Assembly (NCBI GenBank): GCA_036426205.1
Contig: CM071567.1
Span: 294,350,592-294,414,591, forward strand
DNA from: Ascaphus truei
Taxonomy: Eukaryota > Chordata > Amphibia > Anura > Ascaphidae
Length of the DNA: 64,000 bases
Direction of reading: 5' to 3'
Under the pieces are notes generated by a model. The model was not told the origin of the DNA. It made no database searches and saw only the letters and a program-made list of their open reading frames with translations. How positions within the stretch are numbered: position 1 is the stretch's first letter; each line of letters starts with the position of its first letter. Below, in pieces: positions 23,970 to 35,929 of the stretch. Position numbers and translations under genes: made by a program.

Positions 23970-24435
23970 GTTGCATTTTGTATTTTTTGGATGTGTAGGG
24001 GTATTTGTATTTTGTGTGGGGGGTTTTGTATTTTTGGGAGGTATTGTATTTTGGGGCTGGGGCATGGTATTTTGTGTGTGGTGTATTGTATTTTGTGTGG
24101 GGTGGTATTGTATTTTGGGCGGGGTATTGTTTTTTGGGTGGGGGGTGGTATGGTATTTTGTGTGGGGGGGATTGTACAGGTTTCGGGGGGATTGTGTGTG
24201 TGGAGAGTGGGGAATGAGTGTGAGGGGAAGTAATTAAGTATTAGCGGAGGGAGAGGGTGAGAGGAGAGACAGAGATGGGGGAGTGAGAGGGGGAAACAGA
24301 GGGAGGAAGTGAAATACATTGGGAGAGAGGGGGGATAGAAGAGGGGGCTTGCGATGAGGTGTGAGAGGGGGGATAGAGGAGGGAACTCGTGAGGAGGTGT
24401 GAAATGGGGGGGGAAGGGAACTTGCAAGGCTGCTG
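23970..24435. repeat. GT-rich minisatellite followed by purine-rich minisatellite
   Basis: 23970-24175 repeats a unit of about 20 bp, GGTATTGTATTTTGTGTGG, with G-run variation. 24230-24430 is purine-rich with longer degenerate units of the form GAGAGGGGGGATAGA...GTGTGA. The 211-codon Pro/Thr-rich minus frame is the complement of these repeats. Confidence 0.85.
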
Positions 24436-25107
24436 ACATGGGGAAGGGGGCCCCGGTCGAAACTCTAGTCCTGGCCCCTGGCAAATCTGTGATCGGCCCT
24501 GAGTGGGTTTGTTTTATACAATCAAATAGTAGTGCAGTTTCAGCAGAAGCCAGCAAGAAATAGAGCAATTACAGAATATTTATAGGCAAGGAATGAGTTG
24601 AAATCAATTACCTTCACTGCACCTAGAAGACAGAAAGCTTGGACTGTAATTGCTAATCCCCAACAAGACTAGTCTTTAGTCTTCCTAAAGCAGAAACTCA
24701 TAAACCACTGTGTAGTAAAACTGGCCTTACATTGTAATGCTGTTTAAAGGCCACCTACATTGCCTGCTTCATGTTTATATAATATAAATATTGTTTTTCA
24801 TTGAATAAATATGGTTCCCTTGCTGAATGTGTTCATTTATAGGGTGATGTTTACAACTTTTTGGGATATAATTTGTGTTTTAATGGTTTAGATCAACAGG
24901 ATTATGGGAGGTACATTATTAATTAAAATGTTATACACTAGTGCCAATCCGGCACTATCACACAGAAAGTCCCATTGACATGAATAAGTGTTTCCATGCA
25001 GGAGTGCCGGGCACTATCACACTTTAACAAATAACACCCTGTGAATTTGAGACACACCACTACAAACATAGCAGATTTAACTTTGAAGGCAATCTCTTTA
25101 TAAAACA
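24436..25107. other. No gene recognised
   Basis: Nothing clear. 24950-25030 contains two inverted copies of GCCxxGGCACTATCACA-like sequence, possibly a very short foldback element. Confidence 0.4.
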
Positions 25108-25450
25108 CTAGCAGAAAGTACCCGGCGTTGCTCAAGGAATTCTAAGAGACCAAAAAATACTGAAATTTATAAATGGGTCATTCGTTTTTTTAGTTTCTTA
25201 ATACGAAAACCCCTGTGGAAACAACAACAGCTCCATCCATAATAGTTTCATTGTCTCTGAGGTCCTGGAGTGTTCGATCAAGAGCCTCGAATGCGTGTTT
25301 GTGGGACATTCTATTCTCATCCCAAACAATGATCTTGCACTCTTGAAAAAGTTTGACTGAGTCTGTATTTTTGCTAAAGTTACAAATTAGATTTTCAGAG
25401 TGACCAAGATTAAGTGGTAGCTTCAGGGTTGTATGATGGGATGATGTCAA
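25108..25450 (-). mobile_element. Helitron remnant: Pif1-type helicase fragment and 3' terminus
   Basis: The minus-strand frame over 25190-25440 encodes KLPLNLGHSENLICNFSKNT, then CKIIVWDENRMSHKHAFEALD and RTLQDLRDNETIMDGAVVV. This matches the Walker-B region (WDE) and following segment of Helitron RepHel helicases. About 80 nt further on the same strand, a GCCGGG stem-like segment leads to TTTCTGCTAG, ending CTAG at 25108-25111, which fits a Helitron 3' end (hairpin then CTRR). The Rep domain and most of the helicase are absent. The fragment stops where an L2 tail begins at about 25456. Confidence 0.75.
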
Positions 25451-25455
25451 TTGTG

Positions 25456-25940
25456 ATGTATGTATATCTTTATTTATATAGCACCATCCAGGTACATAGC
25501 ACTTTACAATACGTGGCATAATATTATAACACAATGGGAGTAAGCGCTTCAGAGATTAAACAGTAGGAAAAGGAGTCTCTGCCCTTAAGAGCTTACAATC
25601 TAAATGGTAAATAGGGAGAATTTACATAAAGAGGAGGGTGTTCTGGTAAGTGCATCTGCAAGGTGCCAAGGTTAGTGCCTATGAGATGTATAATATCAGC
25701 CATATGCTTCGTTAAAGAAGTGTGTTTTAAGAAAGGTCCTAAAGGTGGAGAGAGAGGGTGCCAGTCGGATATTGAGGGGACAGGCATTCCAGAGGTGTGG
25801 GGCAGTGAGTGAGAGAGGACTTTAGATACAAAAGGGGTAGACAGAAGACATCCTTGAGGAGAATGCAAGAGTTGGACAGGTGTACCGTATAGAGAAAAAT
25901 TAGGGCTGAGATATAAGGAGGGGCAGAAGAGTATAAAGCA
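25456..25940 (-). mobile_element. L2 LINE 3' end, part 1
   Basis: On the minus strand this ends with the L2-type tail: TTGTAAGCTCTTAAGGGCAG, later GCGCTTACTCCCATTGTG, then GGTGCTATATAAATAAAGAT. Upstream, a decayed frame (25593-25868) keeps pieces reminiscent of the C-terminal end of L2 reverse transcriptase (SGMPVPS...LGPFLKHTSLTKHM). The element continues beyond the inserted element at 26606. Confidence 0.7.
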
Positions 25941-25943
25941 TTA

Positions 25944-26601
25944 GGCTTTGGTCCCGCTGCGCCCGGTGGCGCTACTCACCATGTGATGGTGTCCTCCTGA
26001 ACAGGTCCCAGTCCCTCCTCCCTACATGGCTCACTACATGCTGTGACAAGTCAGCCGCCAGGGGATGCAAGAGAATTGTAATCCCAAGTGGCGACGTGTC
26101 ACGTGGTGTGGCTGTGAGCCAATGAGGAGAGGAGGAGGGGAGGCTTCGGGGAGCGGGGAGGCTTCGGGGAGAGGGAAAGCAGCTGCAGCACCAAGGGAGC
26201 CCCCCTGTTCCCTCCCACAGACTCTCTCCTCATAGCCTGCAGTGTCAGCAGATGCACAGGGGGGAGGGAACCCCTGGCAATGAGGAGGGGAGGCTTCGGG
26301 GAGCAGGGAGGCTTCGGGTAACAGGGAAGGCTTCTGGAGAAGGGAGGCTGCGGGGAGTGGGGAGGCTGCGGGGAGTGGGGAGGCTGCAGGGAGCGGGGAG
26401 GGGGGAAGCGGGGGAGGGAACCCCTGGCACAGTGTGATGGCCCCGCCCTCGACATCATTGCCACGCCCACCTGACCCATTTTTGCCACGCCCCCCGCTCC
26501 AGCTCCCGCTCCCTACAGACCACAGATAGCGGTCAAGTGCCTCTCCACGCGCCTCCTGTCTGCAGTGCGGGCGCGTGGTCTGAGGCAGCGGGGCCTTAGC
26601 C
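25944..26601. mobile_element. TTAA-type non-autonomous DNA element
   Basis: Ends related in inverted orientation: GGCTTTGGTCCCGCTGC (left) and, on the minus strand, GGCTAAGGCCCCGCTGC (right). The flanks are ATTA (25940-25943) and TTAA (26602-26605), compatible with a decayed TTAA duplication as in piggyBac/Kolobok-like elements. It interrupts the L2 tail and carries a GC-rich minisatellite. No transposase. Confidence 0.55.
26120..26420. repeat. GC-rich minisatellite (GGGAGGCTGCGGGGAGTGG units)
   Basis: About eight to ten imperfect 19-21-bp copies, interrupted in the middle by unique sequence (26180-26275). Ser/Pro-rich minus frames and Gly/Arg-rich plus frames over it are artefacts. Confidence 0.85.
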
Positions 26602-26605
26602 TTAA

Positions 26606-26765
26606 AAGACAGGAGGAGCGTTTTGTAAGTAATACAGGATTTAGTAGGAAGCCAAGAGAGGGATTTCAGCAGGAGAGACGCTGAGACAGATTTAGGAAAG
26701 AGTAAAGTGATTCTATCAGAAGCATTTAGGATAGATTGTAGGGGAGACAGGTGAGAGGCAGGAAG
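26606..26765 (-). mobile_element. L2 LINE, part 2
   Basis: Sequence continuing the L2 element after the inserted TTAA-type element (ACAGGAGGAGCGTTTTGTAA, then AGCCAAGAGAGGGATTTCAG), by context with part 1. Coding content is decayed. Confidence 0.5.
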
Positions 26766-28389
26766 GCCTGAATGTCATTGCTGATGGCATTTATGATGTC
26801 ATATGGGATGTCATCAGTGATATAATTTGTGAATTGTATCTAAACATAGACATAAAACCTGCCCCTTGATCCCAGGAACCATCATGCAAAATGTGGTTAC
26901 ACTATCTTAAGAGGTGCCCAAATGCATAGCAAACAGACAAACACGTTTCCAAAAGATGTAGTAGATGTTATCAAACTATTTACAAATGTACATGAGTCGT
27001 AGAGCATGAAATGTGAAAATAATTAGTCTGCACATCTGGATTTTTGTCTCACGTGCAAGTAGTCATCCATCTCTGATTTGTGATGTCATTCGTGGTACGC
27101 TGGGAAGGACTGAGATTAATAGATACAAATTTGCTGATTCTCCTGCAGCAGCACAATTGTGTTTTTTCTCCATTGCTACTGTTGTGAAGAAAAGAAGGGA
27201 GGAAAATAGAAAAGTTTGTACATTTCCTGGGGAAGTCACAAGGATAAGTGAATCTCAATGCACTTCAGACTTATAAATGACATCAAAAATAAAAGTCTGT
27301 GACTACCAGTATCCTAGGAAGAGAGCTATCTCAGTCTTTTTTTTTTTTTTTATTCCCATTTAATTGCATACGATTTTCTTGATATACTAGTAATTTTATG
27401 GCATCTCAATTAATCTCATAAAGATATGACATATATCAGAATTGTCTGAACCTCAGTTGAATATTCTTCTTCTACATTTCCCCTGTATATTTTTCCACCA
27501 TTGATAACGGTAGATCTATTCTCGCTGCTCCTTTGGGGAATGAAGACTTGCATATTAACTCCTAAACTAGCATAAGATTTCAACTCTTGTATACTTTTCT
27601 TTACATGATCCACCCTTTTATATTTCCTCTGTCCTTAATTTCAGTAGAATATAACTTCCTCATTAAACTCAGTAGAACTAATGTTTCTACCTCTCCTCCT
27701 CCTGATATTAGTATGCTATTTATCCTGTCTGCCTGGCTCTAAGGGAAATCCATGTCCTTGTCTTTGTAAAAAAAAAAAGATGTATTCTTCTTTTGGAATC
27801 GGTAGTTCCTTAAGGTATAGTAATAATGAAAATACCAAGCATGACTAAAAAATAATTTGCAATCATTTATTTTTAATACAACTACTTATACTGTAGAGGC
27901 ATTTTGAATACATAGTTAATTATCATGAGGTCTTTTTAGTAGGAATTTTATTTAAACCAAATTTCAGACAGATTATTGACTGTGAAAGTTTTAGTGTTGG
28001 CAAACTCCCTTAATGTCTTTGTGTGGTTAAATTTCAATCTTTGCACACAAGTTTACATAGTAATACAGCAACAAAATAGAATTATGCATTGGGTTTAATG
28101 CAGTGCTGGGAGAGATATTTTATTTATATGAATTCACAAAAAGGCAAACAAAAACCCAACACAATATTTACCGATTGTGTTTTACAAATGGAGTGCACAA
28201 ATGTATTCCTGACATTGATAAATGCCAGGCAGATTTCAAAATGACACATTAAGGGTTTTTAAAAAGTTTTTGTTAACAGACTTTAGACTGTAGTATGGAA
28301 CTCATGATACTCACCTGTCTACTAATACTGTAGGTCAAAGAGTAGTTTACAGTAGTTACTACAACTGGTACGTTCCTTCAAACACAGAT
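26766..28389. other. No gene recognised
   Basis: AT-rich DNA with a T-run at about 27334-27351. The 87-codon frame at 27013-27276 has no domain I can name. Confidence 0.5.
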
Positions 28390-28397
28390 GCTCCGAT

Positions 28398-28717
28398 TAG
28401 GGTGACCATATATGTGACAGGCAAAAGCGTAACAAATTTTGTGTGTGAACGGTGAGCGCTGACCGTGCATGCGTGAACGGCGAGTGCGGACCGCACATGC
28501 GAGATGGGCGCTTGCCAGCCACAAATGCATGATCATCACTTGTGCACATGCACGATTAGCGCTTGCGCAGCCGGCAAGCGCCGATCGCACATGTGCAGTC
28601 GTCAAGCGCCGAACGTTCATTCACATGAGTGGCCAGCAAGTGCCCATCGCGCATGTGCAGCCGGCGCCGCTAAAAACCGGGACTGTCCCGACTAAACCAG
28701 GACATCTGGTCACCCTA
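28398..28717. mobile_element. hAT-like MITE (320 bp) with CpG-rich interior
   Basis: Termini TAGGGTGACCATAT (left) and, on the minus strand, TAGGGTGACCAGAT (right). The flanks GCTCCGAT (28390-28397) and GCTCTGAT (28718-28725) form an 8-bp duplication with one mismatch, diagnostic of hAT. The interior repeats GCGCATGTGCAGCCGGC-like units, so it is CpG-dense. No transposase. Confidence 0.8.
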
Positions 28718-28725
28718 GCTCTGAT

Positions 28726-29714
28726 GGCGTCTTCATTGTGGGGAATATCTAACCAAGATGACATATCTCTGCTATTTTGCTTTATTGTTATGGATTTAGA
28801 GCACTATTATTGGGATCCTGAAGTCAGACATCTTGTCAAACCCAGTTGGGTTACTAAGATACTACACCAAAGGTTCTTCCATACTGCAGACCTCTTTAGT
28901 GTCAATAACCATTTGAAGGGCAACCATAATTTCACATAGCTCTGTTCATTCATATATTTATATATATGTGTGTATTACATTTGTATCTAAAAATCAACAT
29001 TTAGCAGTGAGAAACAATGCACAGATTACAAAAGAGTGCATTTTGAAAGGTTTAGTAATACTGCACTAAAGCACTTGTGAATTTCTGGTCTTGCAGCGAC
29101 CAAAGTTTGAGAATCGCTGCACTACACTCTTTATTATGAGAGGTATAAAAGGAGCCCAGCTAGCCTGATATAGGAGCACTCTGCCTTTATTTATTATGTG
29201 AGTAATCAAAAATGCATTTATTCCAAAAAATATCATCCATATAAAAAAGAGAGAATAAATACATACAAATGAAGTACAAACAGCCACCTCTTATTAGAGA
29301 TTTCACACCAGCTATAGATATATACAGTACCATCTAGTACCATCCAGTGTGAAATAAATGTTTGCATTGAGGAGCAATCACATTCACTGGGCCCAGTGAT
29401 CATACACACTGCAAACAAGCCAGTGTAAAGCATCCCATAGCAATACACTGTACATGCATTGAGAGATTTAAATTCAAAAGGTTTCAAAAAAGGAATCACA
29501 AGCAAATAATTAATCAGAATAACCATAATTTGCATGAAAATAAATATGAAATAACCTAGGTGAAGGGCCAAACCGCTTAAAAATATCCATAATTAGAAGG
29601 AAACAGTGCAATGGGACGTTCAGGAGTTCCAGCAAAAATTTAGTACAGGTTGCAACATTATTGCACCCGCTATCGCACAATAACGCATTGCAGCGCATTG
29701 CAACATCGTGCAAT
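28726..29714. other. No gene recognised
   Basis: AT-rich DNA. A short GCATTGCA/TGCAATG-rich patch occurs at 29650-29712. Nothing else is supported. Confidence 0.5.
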
Positions 29715-29717
29715 TTA

Positions 29718-29824
29718 GGCCCAGATCCACAAAAGGGTGCTACACTTTCGCACACCTCAGCTCCCATTCGTATGAGGGGAAGTAAAAGCATTCTAAAGTT
29801 TAGCCCATTTTGTCGATCTGGGCC
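29718..29824. mobile_element. Harbinger-like MITE (107 bp)
   Basis: Termini GGCCCAGATCCACAAAA (left) and, on the minus strand, GGCCCAGATCGACAAAA (right), flanked by TTA on both sides (29715-29717, 29825-29827). Same family as 30266-30373. Confidence 0.75.
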
Positions 29825-29827
29825 TTA

Positions 29828-30265
29828 TGCATGTATGTCTTTATTTATGTCTTATCACACCATAGCAGGTACAATAATGCCGGCTACATCTGTAAGACAT
29901 CACAGGACCCGGATATTTGAGAATTCAAACCAGAGGCATATGGAGACTTTTCAGGAACCTGAAGGTGTTTTGTAAATGCTTCGATAGGGGTCTGGCGACC
30001 GATAGTCGTAATGCGGAATTTATGCACATTAATCACAGAAGAGATGTTATATCTGGTTTCCAAACATGGAAAATTAAATGAAATAGTTTTCAAATAAATG
30101 AATTTAAACTAGGATCCACATTTAAGCCCACAGGATATAAAACCACCAGGGAATATATCCAATAAGCCGCTTTGTATAAAATAATTTGTTTTAGATCACC
30201 CCCATAAATTCCTAATCTGACATGGTCAATACCAAAGAAGAAAAGTGGTTTAAAATTACAACTAT
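29828..30265. other. No gene recognised
   Basis: Nothing supported. Confidence 0.5.
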
Positions 30266-30373
30266 GGTCCAGATTTACTAAATGGTGCTAATCTGCAGTC
30301 ATTGATATCTCCCATTGAAATGAATGGGGGTTAATGCATGCTAAAGCTTAGCATCCTTTAGGGAATCTGGGCC
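30266..30373. mobile_element. Harbinger-like MITE (108 bp), related to 29718-29824
   Basis: Termini GGTCCAGATTTACTAAATGG (left) and, on the minus strand, GGCCCAGATTCCCTAAAGG (right). Nearly the same length as the neighbouring copy. The TTA duplication is no longer clear. Confidence 0.65.
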
Positions 30374-30989
30374 AATGAGTCTCTCTGAAATGCAGTATTG
30401 ATGGGCTCATAGGGTTTTTTTCATTAAACTGCGATACTGCCGATTGGGGGCATTATCACAGTTTAATAAATAACCTCCATACTGTAGACTTGAATTTAGT
30501 CTCACTGACAAAATACAGCAAAAATTTTCGATAAAAAACGTTTTCTCCAGAAACCGAAGTCACACTGATTTGGGTTCTTGGAGGTTGAAATCTCTTTTTA
30601 AGTATCAAGAAAATAAAGATTTACGTTTCAAAGTCTCCCAGCTGAAAAACTGGGGCAAAAACTTCAATGGAATTTCTTTCCATTGATAAATATAATGCTG
30701 TTCTGTGTTGTTGTTTTGCCTCAGTATTGCCACTGGAAGGCTATGATAAGCAAATCCCTGTGTCTCTTAGATGTGATAGTTAAAGTTGAAAATTTTCAAT
30801 TGTTACTCGTATTCTTACATCAGGGCGGATTTCAAGAAAAATGCTTAAAATGAGAAGTGTGCATCAATGTAGGAAAAAAAAGTCGCTTGATGAATTGCAC
30901 CATTTTTTTAATATATAAAGCTGCATCAAATGTAGAAACAATTCCTCACATGTAGCACAGATCATTAGGTGCGTGAAATTAATTGCACC
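30374..30989. other. No gene recognised
   Basis: 30400-30480 holds an inverted pair (ATTAAACTGCGATA, TATCACAGTTTAAT), a probable third short MITE. The rest is unrecognised. Confidence 0.4.
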
Positions 30990-30993
30990 TTAA

Positions 30994-31178
30994 AGTGGCA
31001 ATTGTCGCCATTTTGTGTAATGATTATTGGAAAGAAATTGAATGGCTGGGTGGTTCACCAGAGCTGTACCATGATTTTTAGCTCTGGTTCCCATGATATT
31101 TACGTTAATTGCCGGGGGATCTTCCGAAACATTAAAGATGGTGTTTGCCTATGCATGTAAGTACGTGGGATTGCTACT
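30994..31178. mobile_element. TTAA-flanked MITE (185 bp)
   Basis: TTAA at 30990-30993 and 31179-31182, with inverted ends AGTGGCAATTG and (minus strand) AGTAGCAATCC. The TTAA duplication fits piggyBac/Kolobok-type elements. Ends are short and the interior is unique. Confidence 0.55.
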
Positions 31179-31182
31179 TTAA

Positions 31183-32305
31183 ACTTGGTAGATGTTTTGA
31201 TGCAGCTTGAAGGAAGGAAATTGATTCACAGAGGTACACTGTAATGACAATGGTGGGGAATATTAGGTATTTTAATCAATCTAGTGCTTCAGGGCTTAAA
31301 GTGGTTACTATTTGTTTTAAAATTACAAATAAATGTTTTATGGCCTGTTAAACCCTTGGCCAGGCATAGTTTTAGGACTGATAGCATGCAGAGATAAGGG
31401 CATTTGTTTTGACAGAAATGGGATTAAATTATGACTCTTTGACATGATTATAAACAAGCCCCTTTCAAAGTAAACTGTTGCAGTCTTGAATGATCACAGA
31501 CAGGTCACCACTTACTGTAGTTGGGGGACTTTATTAGAATGAAGAAATTATGGGTCTGACAGTAATTCATAAAAAGGTGAAAAGGACAGATATCCATTTG
31601 TCACTCAAATTTATGAGTAAGTCGGTCAAAATTAGTATCTGTCATAATCGCCTGAACCTATTGATATTACAGACGTGTGTCTAAGGATCAGGGCCATGAA
31701 GTTAAGAGATCTTTCATATATCTAGGGACCCTTTAAACTGACAAAAACTGAGGTTTTTTTTTCTAAGTCATAAAACCGTCAACCTAGCAGCTGATTTACG
31801 ACAGGGGTGGTTGTATGTTGTTTAAATGGGAGAAGGATAATATATAGGGCTTGTCATGGAGGTATGAAATCAGAATTCAGCAGAGGTGATATTTGGGATC
31901 AAACATGTGAATTTTCATCTTTCTATGCCATTGACCTCTCTGGGAAAAACCTATGACATATGGTAACATATTGTATAGGGATTTCTGTTTTATCCTGTTT
32001 TTTTTTTTAAGAAACTGTTCTGCATTTATTGTAATTGTATGTTTTTGTAATCCTTTTTCGGTAATCTTAGCACTATATTTTGTATATATATTAAAACATT
32101 TAATAAGTGATGCTTTGGGCTCTAAATTAACTGTTGCATGCTCTGTAGAGTAATTTACATTTTCGGACACATTTTGCACAACAGATTTTTGTGTGTTAAG
32201 GGAATAGTTTTTTTCTATAATAAACAGGGACCTGAGACCCTGCCATTATTAATTATACATTTTGTATACTTCTCGGGTGGTGGAAGCAGATAGATAATAT
32301 TGTAA
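31183..32305. other. No gene recognised
   Basis: AT-rich DNA. The 100-codon minus frame at 31877-32179 has no domain. Confidence 0.5.
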
Positions 32306-32309
32306 TTGA

Positions 32310-32585
32310 CTAAGGGGTTAATATTAACTAATTGAAAGTACCTTGCGGAGGAGAAAGGTGAGTTGGCTAGAGTAGCCGTGTTTATTAACCCTGGTTGCAT
32401 ATCTAAGTCACATGCTCACTTGTGTGCTGTTTGTAACATATGGTATAAGGTGGACGAATTGAGGGGAGATATTGTTAATTTGAGGGACCTTTGCGAAGGT
32501 GAAAAGTGGGCCAGCTAGAGAGCTGTGTATTAACCCTTGTCCCGTATGCAGGTCACATGCTCACAGGTGAGCCATACGGGAGACA
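32310..32585. repeat. Diverged tandem duplication (about 160-bp unit)
   Basis: 32315-32420 and 32475-32580 share the order GTTAAT, ACCTTxGCGxAGG, GAxAAxGTGxGxxxGCTAGAG, TATTAACCCTxGT and GTCACATGCTCAC. Diverged, with the spacer also partly alike. Confidence 0.6.
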
Positions 32586-34465
32586 CACAATTTTATACTC
32601 ATTCTAATGCCATCTGATTCCTCATCTTCTCCTTTTGACCCAGCAGACACACGTGTGGCAAAAATTTGGAAAAGGAACCATAATCCATTGAGGTGAAAAA
32701 TAAATGTTAAAATACTGTATGTCCATCAATCTTGCTATACATTTTCCTAAGTAGGTAAACTTCAGTATTAAGTATTATGCAGAGGGTAGATGGATCACTA
32801 AAAGATTTTGGGGTTTCTAATGGTGCCCATTGCTCTATTTATTATATAAATGTAAGCAATTCTGCACTCCTGCAGTGGCATCTATAGAGAGAGATTTATA
32901 GGGGGTTATGTCTTGAGTGTCAGACAAGGCCTTGAACACTGTATTTATTTTCTTTATGTATAATTTAATAGAGGAATAGTTTATCCACAACAGATGGTAA
33001 ATTACAACAATCACCAACCATAATTAATTGTATATGGTACTTATGAGGTTACCTCCCACGCTGCAGAAGTTTTTATATTTTATTTCTTTATTCATGTTTC
33101 CTTCCATGCTGTTTAAAGAGGAATAGACATAAGGTAGAGCAATAAAACTCTACTTCAGATATTAATTTTGTCACCTCAGGCTTAATAGTCGTTTTATGGT
33201 AATTTTTGCCAACTTTTGTAGCCATAATGTTTAATCTGTTTTTATGGTCTCATAGCTGTGTTTAATCAGGGTAATTATGGAATGTTAATTAAATAAAATA
33301 CTGCTCAGTTACTATTAAAATGTTAGTCGTGTTGCTATAAATGTAAGGAATTTATATCTAGTGTAACTCAAATGAATGTTAATAGCTGGAAACATATATA
33401 TGTATTTAAGGCTCCTGGTATACACTTAAAAAAGATCTGATGAACTAGAGTTCAATGTAATTTAAAATCAACACTTTTATTAGTTTACTTTCCATAGATT
33501 AGCCGTAGAAACCACAAATCTGTGAAGGAGCCAGTAGACTATTCTTGAAATACTGTGTGAACGTCTTCTGTTCTGTGGAAAAAGAAATAACTCTGGCACA
33601 CAGATAACCTGAACAAATTGATCTTCTAATGAGATAGCTAATGCCAGAGAACGGCAACAAATAGTACAGCAAATTTACATACAACAATGTATTTAAAACC
33701 TATATATCTTAATCAATATAAGGATTTCATAAAACACAACGTTGTATAAACACAGTACATCTATTAAAATAAAAGTCCCATGTGCTCTAATGGTGATGCA
33801 TGTGGTAGTATGGATCACAGTGAGAGATAATGAGGTAGACGCCTTTACATTTGAAAATGGATGTATTTCCAGAGTGGTGGAGTATAGGTGGATATGTATA
33901 TACTCCAAAGTGTGATTACTACTTGGAATAATGTCCAACACAATATATTGTTGAAATGCCTCCAAATGTGACACTTTAAGGTGCACCTTTTAGATTAATT
34001 GTTGAAATCATAAAATCTCTCACAAGAATAAAGTGACTTCAGAGTATGTTTTGATCAGCCCAAGCTGGAAGGTTCCCTCCACATTGCTGATCGAATACAG
34101 TAGGTATGGAGGAAGTTTGCCATACATAATAGCCAGTTGCTAATCCAGGATCCCAATGTGTATGCCGGAAAGGCCCATTAAACAAGTGGTGGGCATTACT
34201 AACTCTATGCAAGAGACTACCAATTTGGCCTTTACTATGGATAACACGTTAAGTACTTACCCAGCATAGGAATATATTGTTTGTCACAAGTTTTATGTCA
34301 AGTACCAATTATGTCAATGTCTGTGAAGCATTATTGACCACTGTTAAAAATTATATATAAAAGTTCCTGTCGCCCATCTTTTTCCTATCTGCTTATTCAC
34401 CCCCAGCCTGCACCTACCCAGCACCCTGCAAAGACCTAAGAAACTGAGTACTGCCATTGTGTATT
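32586..34465. other. No gene recognised
   Basis: AT-rich DNA; nothing supported. Confidence 0.5.
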
Positions 34466-34955
34466 GTTAATCTGATGTGACCTCCTTTCAAGCTTGGTAA
34501 GGTGGGTTACAATTATTATAAAGTGCAACATGTTTATGGAGCACAGTACATAAATAATATGTACATTAAAGTAGCATTGTAAAACTAAAAAAGATAGGAC
34601 CAGCTCAAAAATACGAGGAAGTGAGATATATATAAAAAGCAAAACATATAGATAGTTGTGCACATAGGACAAAAAGGTTCCAAGAGAGCATCTAACTCAA
34701 TATAGTAACACAAATAGATAGTCCACAGCTCCAATGTAGCGAAAAGTACAAAAGACTTACAGTTTATTTCAACTACATTACAGACATCTGGAAACCAAAT
34801 ACCAAACCGCAGCAACGTTTCGGATCGTCACCATCCTTTCTCAAGTTAATCTGATCTGACCTCCTTTACAGCTTGGTAAGGAGCGTTACGCTTATTATAA
34901 AGTGTAACATCTTTATGGAGAACAGTGTGTACATTGAAGTAGCATTGTGACACAG
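34466..34955 (-). mobile_element. Hammerhead-type repeat between 110-bp direct repeats
   Basis: 34466-34580 and 34846-34955 are direct repeats (GTTAATCTGAT, TGACCTCCTTT, AGCTTGGTAAGG, CTTATTATAAAGTG/ATTATTATAAAGTG, TTTATGGAG, AAGTAGCATTGT). Between them lies a non-coding segment with the same layout as the other hammerhead repeats: an AT-rich part, ACAGTTTATTTCAAC, then the core-like end. A partial tandem copy is typical of elements moved as multimers, but other origins are possible. Confidence 0.5.
34806..34850 (-). ncRNA. Hammerhead-like core with intact GAAAC and stem II
   Basis: Minus strand: CTTGAGAAAGGAT, loop, ATCCGAAACGTTGCTGCGG. Stem II (GGAT/ATCC) and GAAAC (rc of 34817-34821) are intact. 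The CUGAUGA half is changed to CTTGAGA, so catalysis is unlikely. Confidence 0.45.
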
Positions 34956-35929
34956 TACACAGGAAAAAAAGTAAAGTAAAATGACCCGATATGATTCTGT
35001 GACTTTACAATCACTATCACCTTGTAATGCAGAATCAGGGACTAAGCTCAAACTGATGAATCCAGGACTAGGGGAAGAAACAGCTGTCTTTAGAAAGAGT
35101 CAGGGCCATGTTCTGACATGCCTTCAAACAGGCAAACCTTTACTCTAGGCGGCGAGATGAATGATGGCTGAAAAGAGACCTGAGAGGGAGATTCTTAGGA
35201 AATTTGCAAATACATAATTCCAATCGTGTTTACATATTTTTATTTGCTTCCAGTAAGAGCACAGTTTGCAATATCGCTTGTGATGAAACAAATTAGAGTT
35301 GTGTTATATGCAGCTGTAAATAACACAATAATGGAAGAAAGATTAATTTAAACTCGGAATTATTATTGACCCATTCTTGTGCATCTATATCATGGAATAA
35401 CAAATGTTCATAATATGATAAATGATAATGTGCCTCACTTTCATTGCTCAAAGCATTTTCCATTTTAATAATTTGCCAACCTTTTTATAAACTCTCCCAT
35501 TACAGTTAAAAATGTGTGGTATAGTTATGATAGAGAATACTTTCTGCATGCATCATAAAGCAATAACTGACTTCCCCTTCCAGTAACATGAATATAAACC
35601 ATACATTATATTTTGTCACAAATTTTGTCACGTGATTATATTTTAGTTAATTTTATTTTTATTTTGCTTTCTTCTAGTTACAGTAAGTCATTCCCTTAGG
35701 AATAATCAGAAAATCTTGAAGATGGCAAGGAATATAGTTAACATTAAACATTAATAGTATCACTAGTAGAGATGGGCAAATGTGTTCGGTGCACAAATGT
35801 TCATGAAACTTCTCAATTTCTTCTCAAACTCACTCAAGTTTAAACATTTTTAAATTAAAAAGCCACGCAAAAGCATGCAATTATGCCTAATGCCACTTAT
35901 GCCTAAGGTCACTTTGACAAACTTAAAAA
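34956..35929. other. No gene recognised
   Basis: AT-rich DNA. At 35770-35783 a lone AGAGATGGGCAAAT matches the right-end sequence of the 12.0-12.4-kb foldback element. Confidence 0.45.

Noticed and set aside
26099..26488. Pro/Ser-rich 129-codon minus frame
   Set aside because: Complement of a GGGAGGCTGCGGGG minisatellite.
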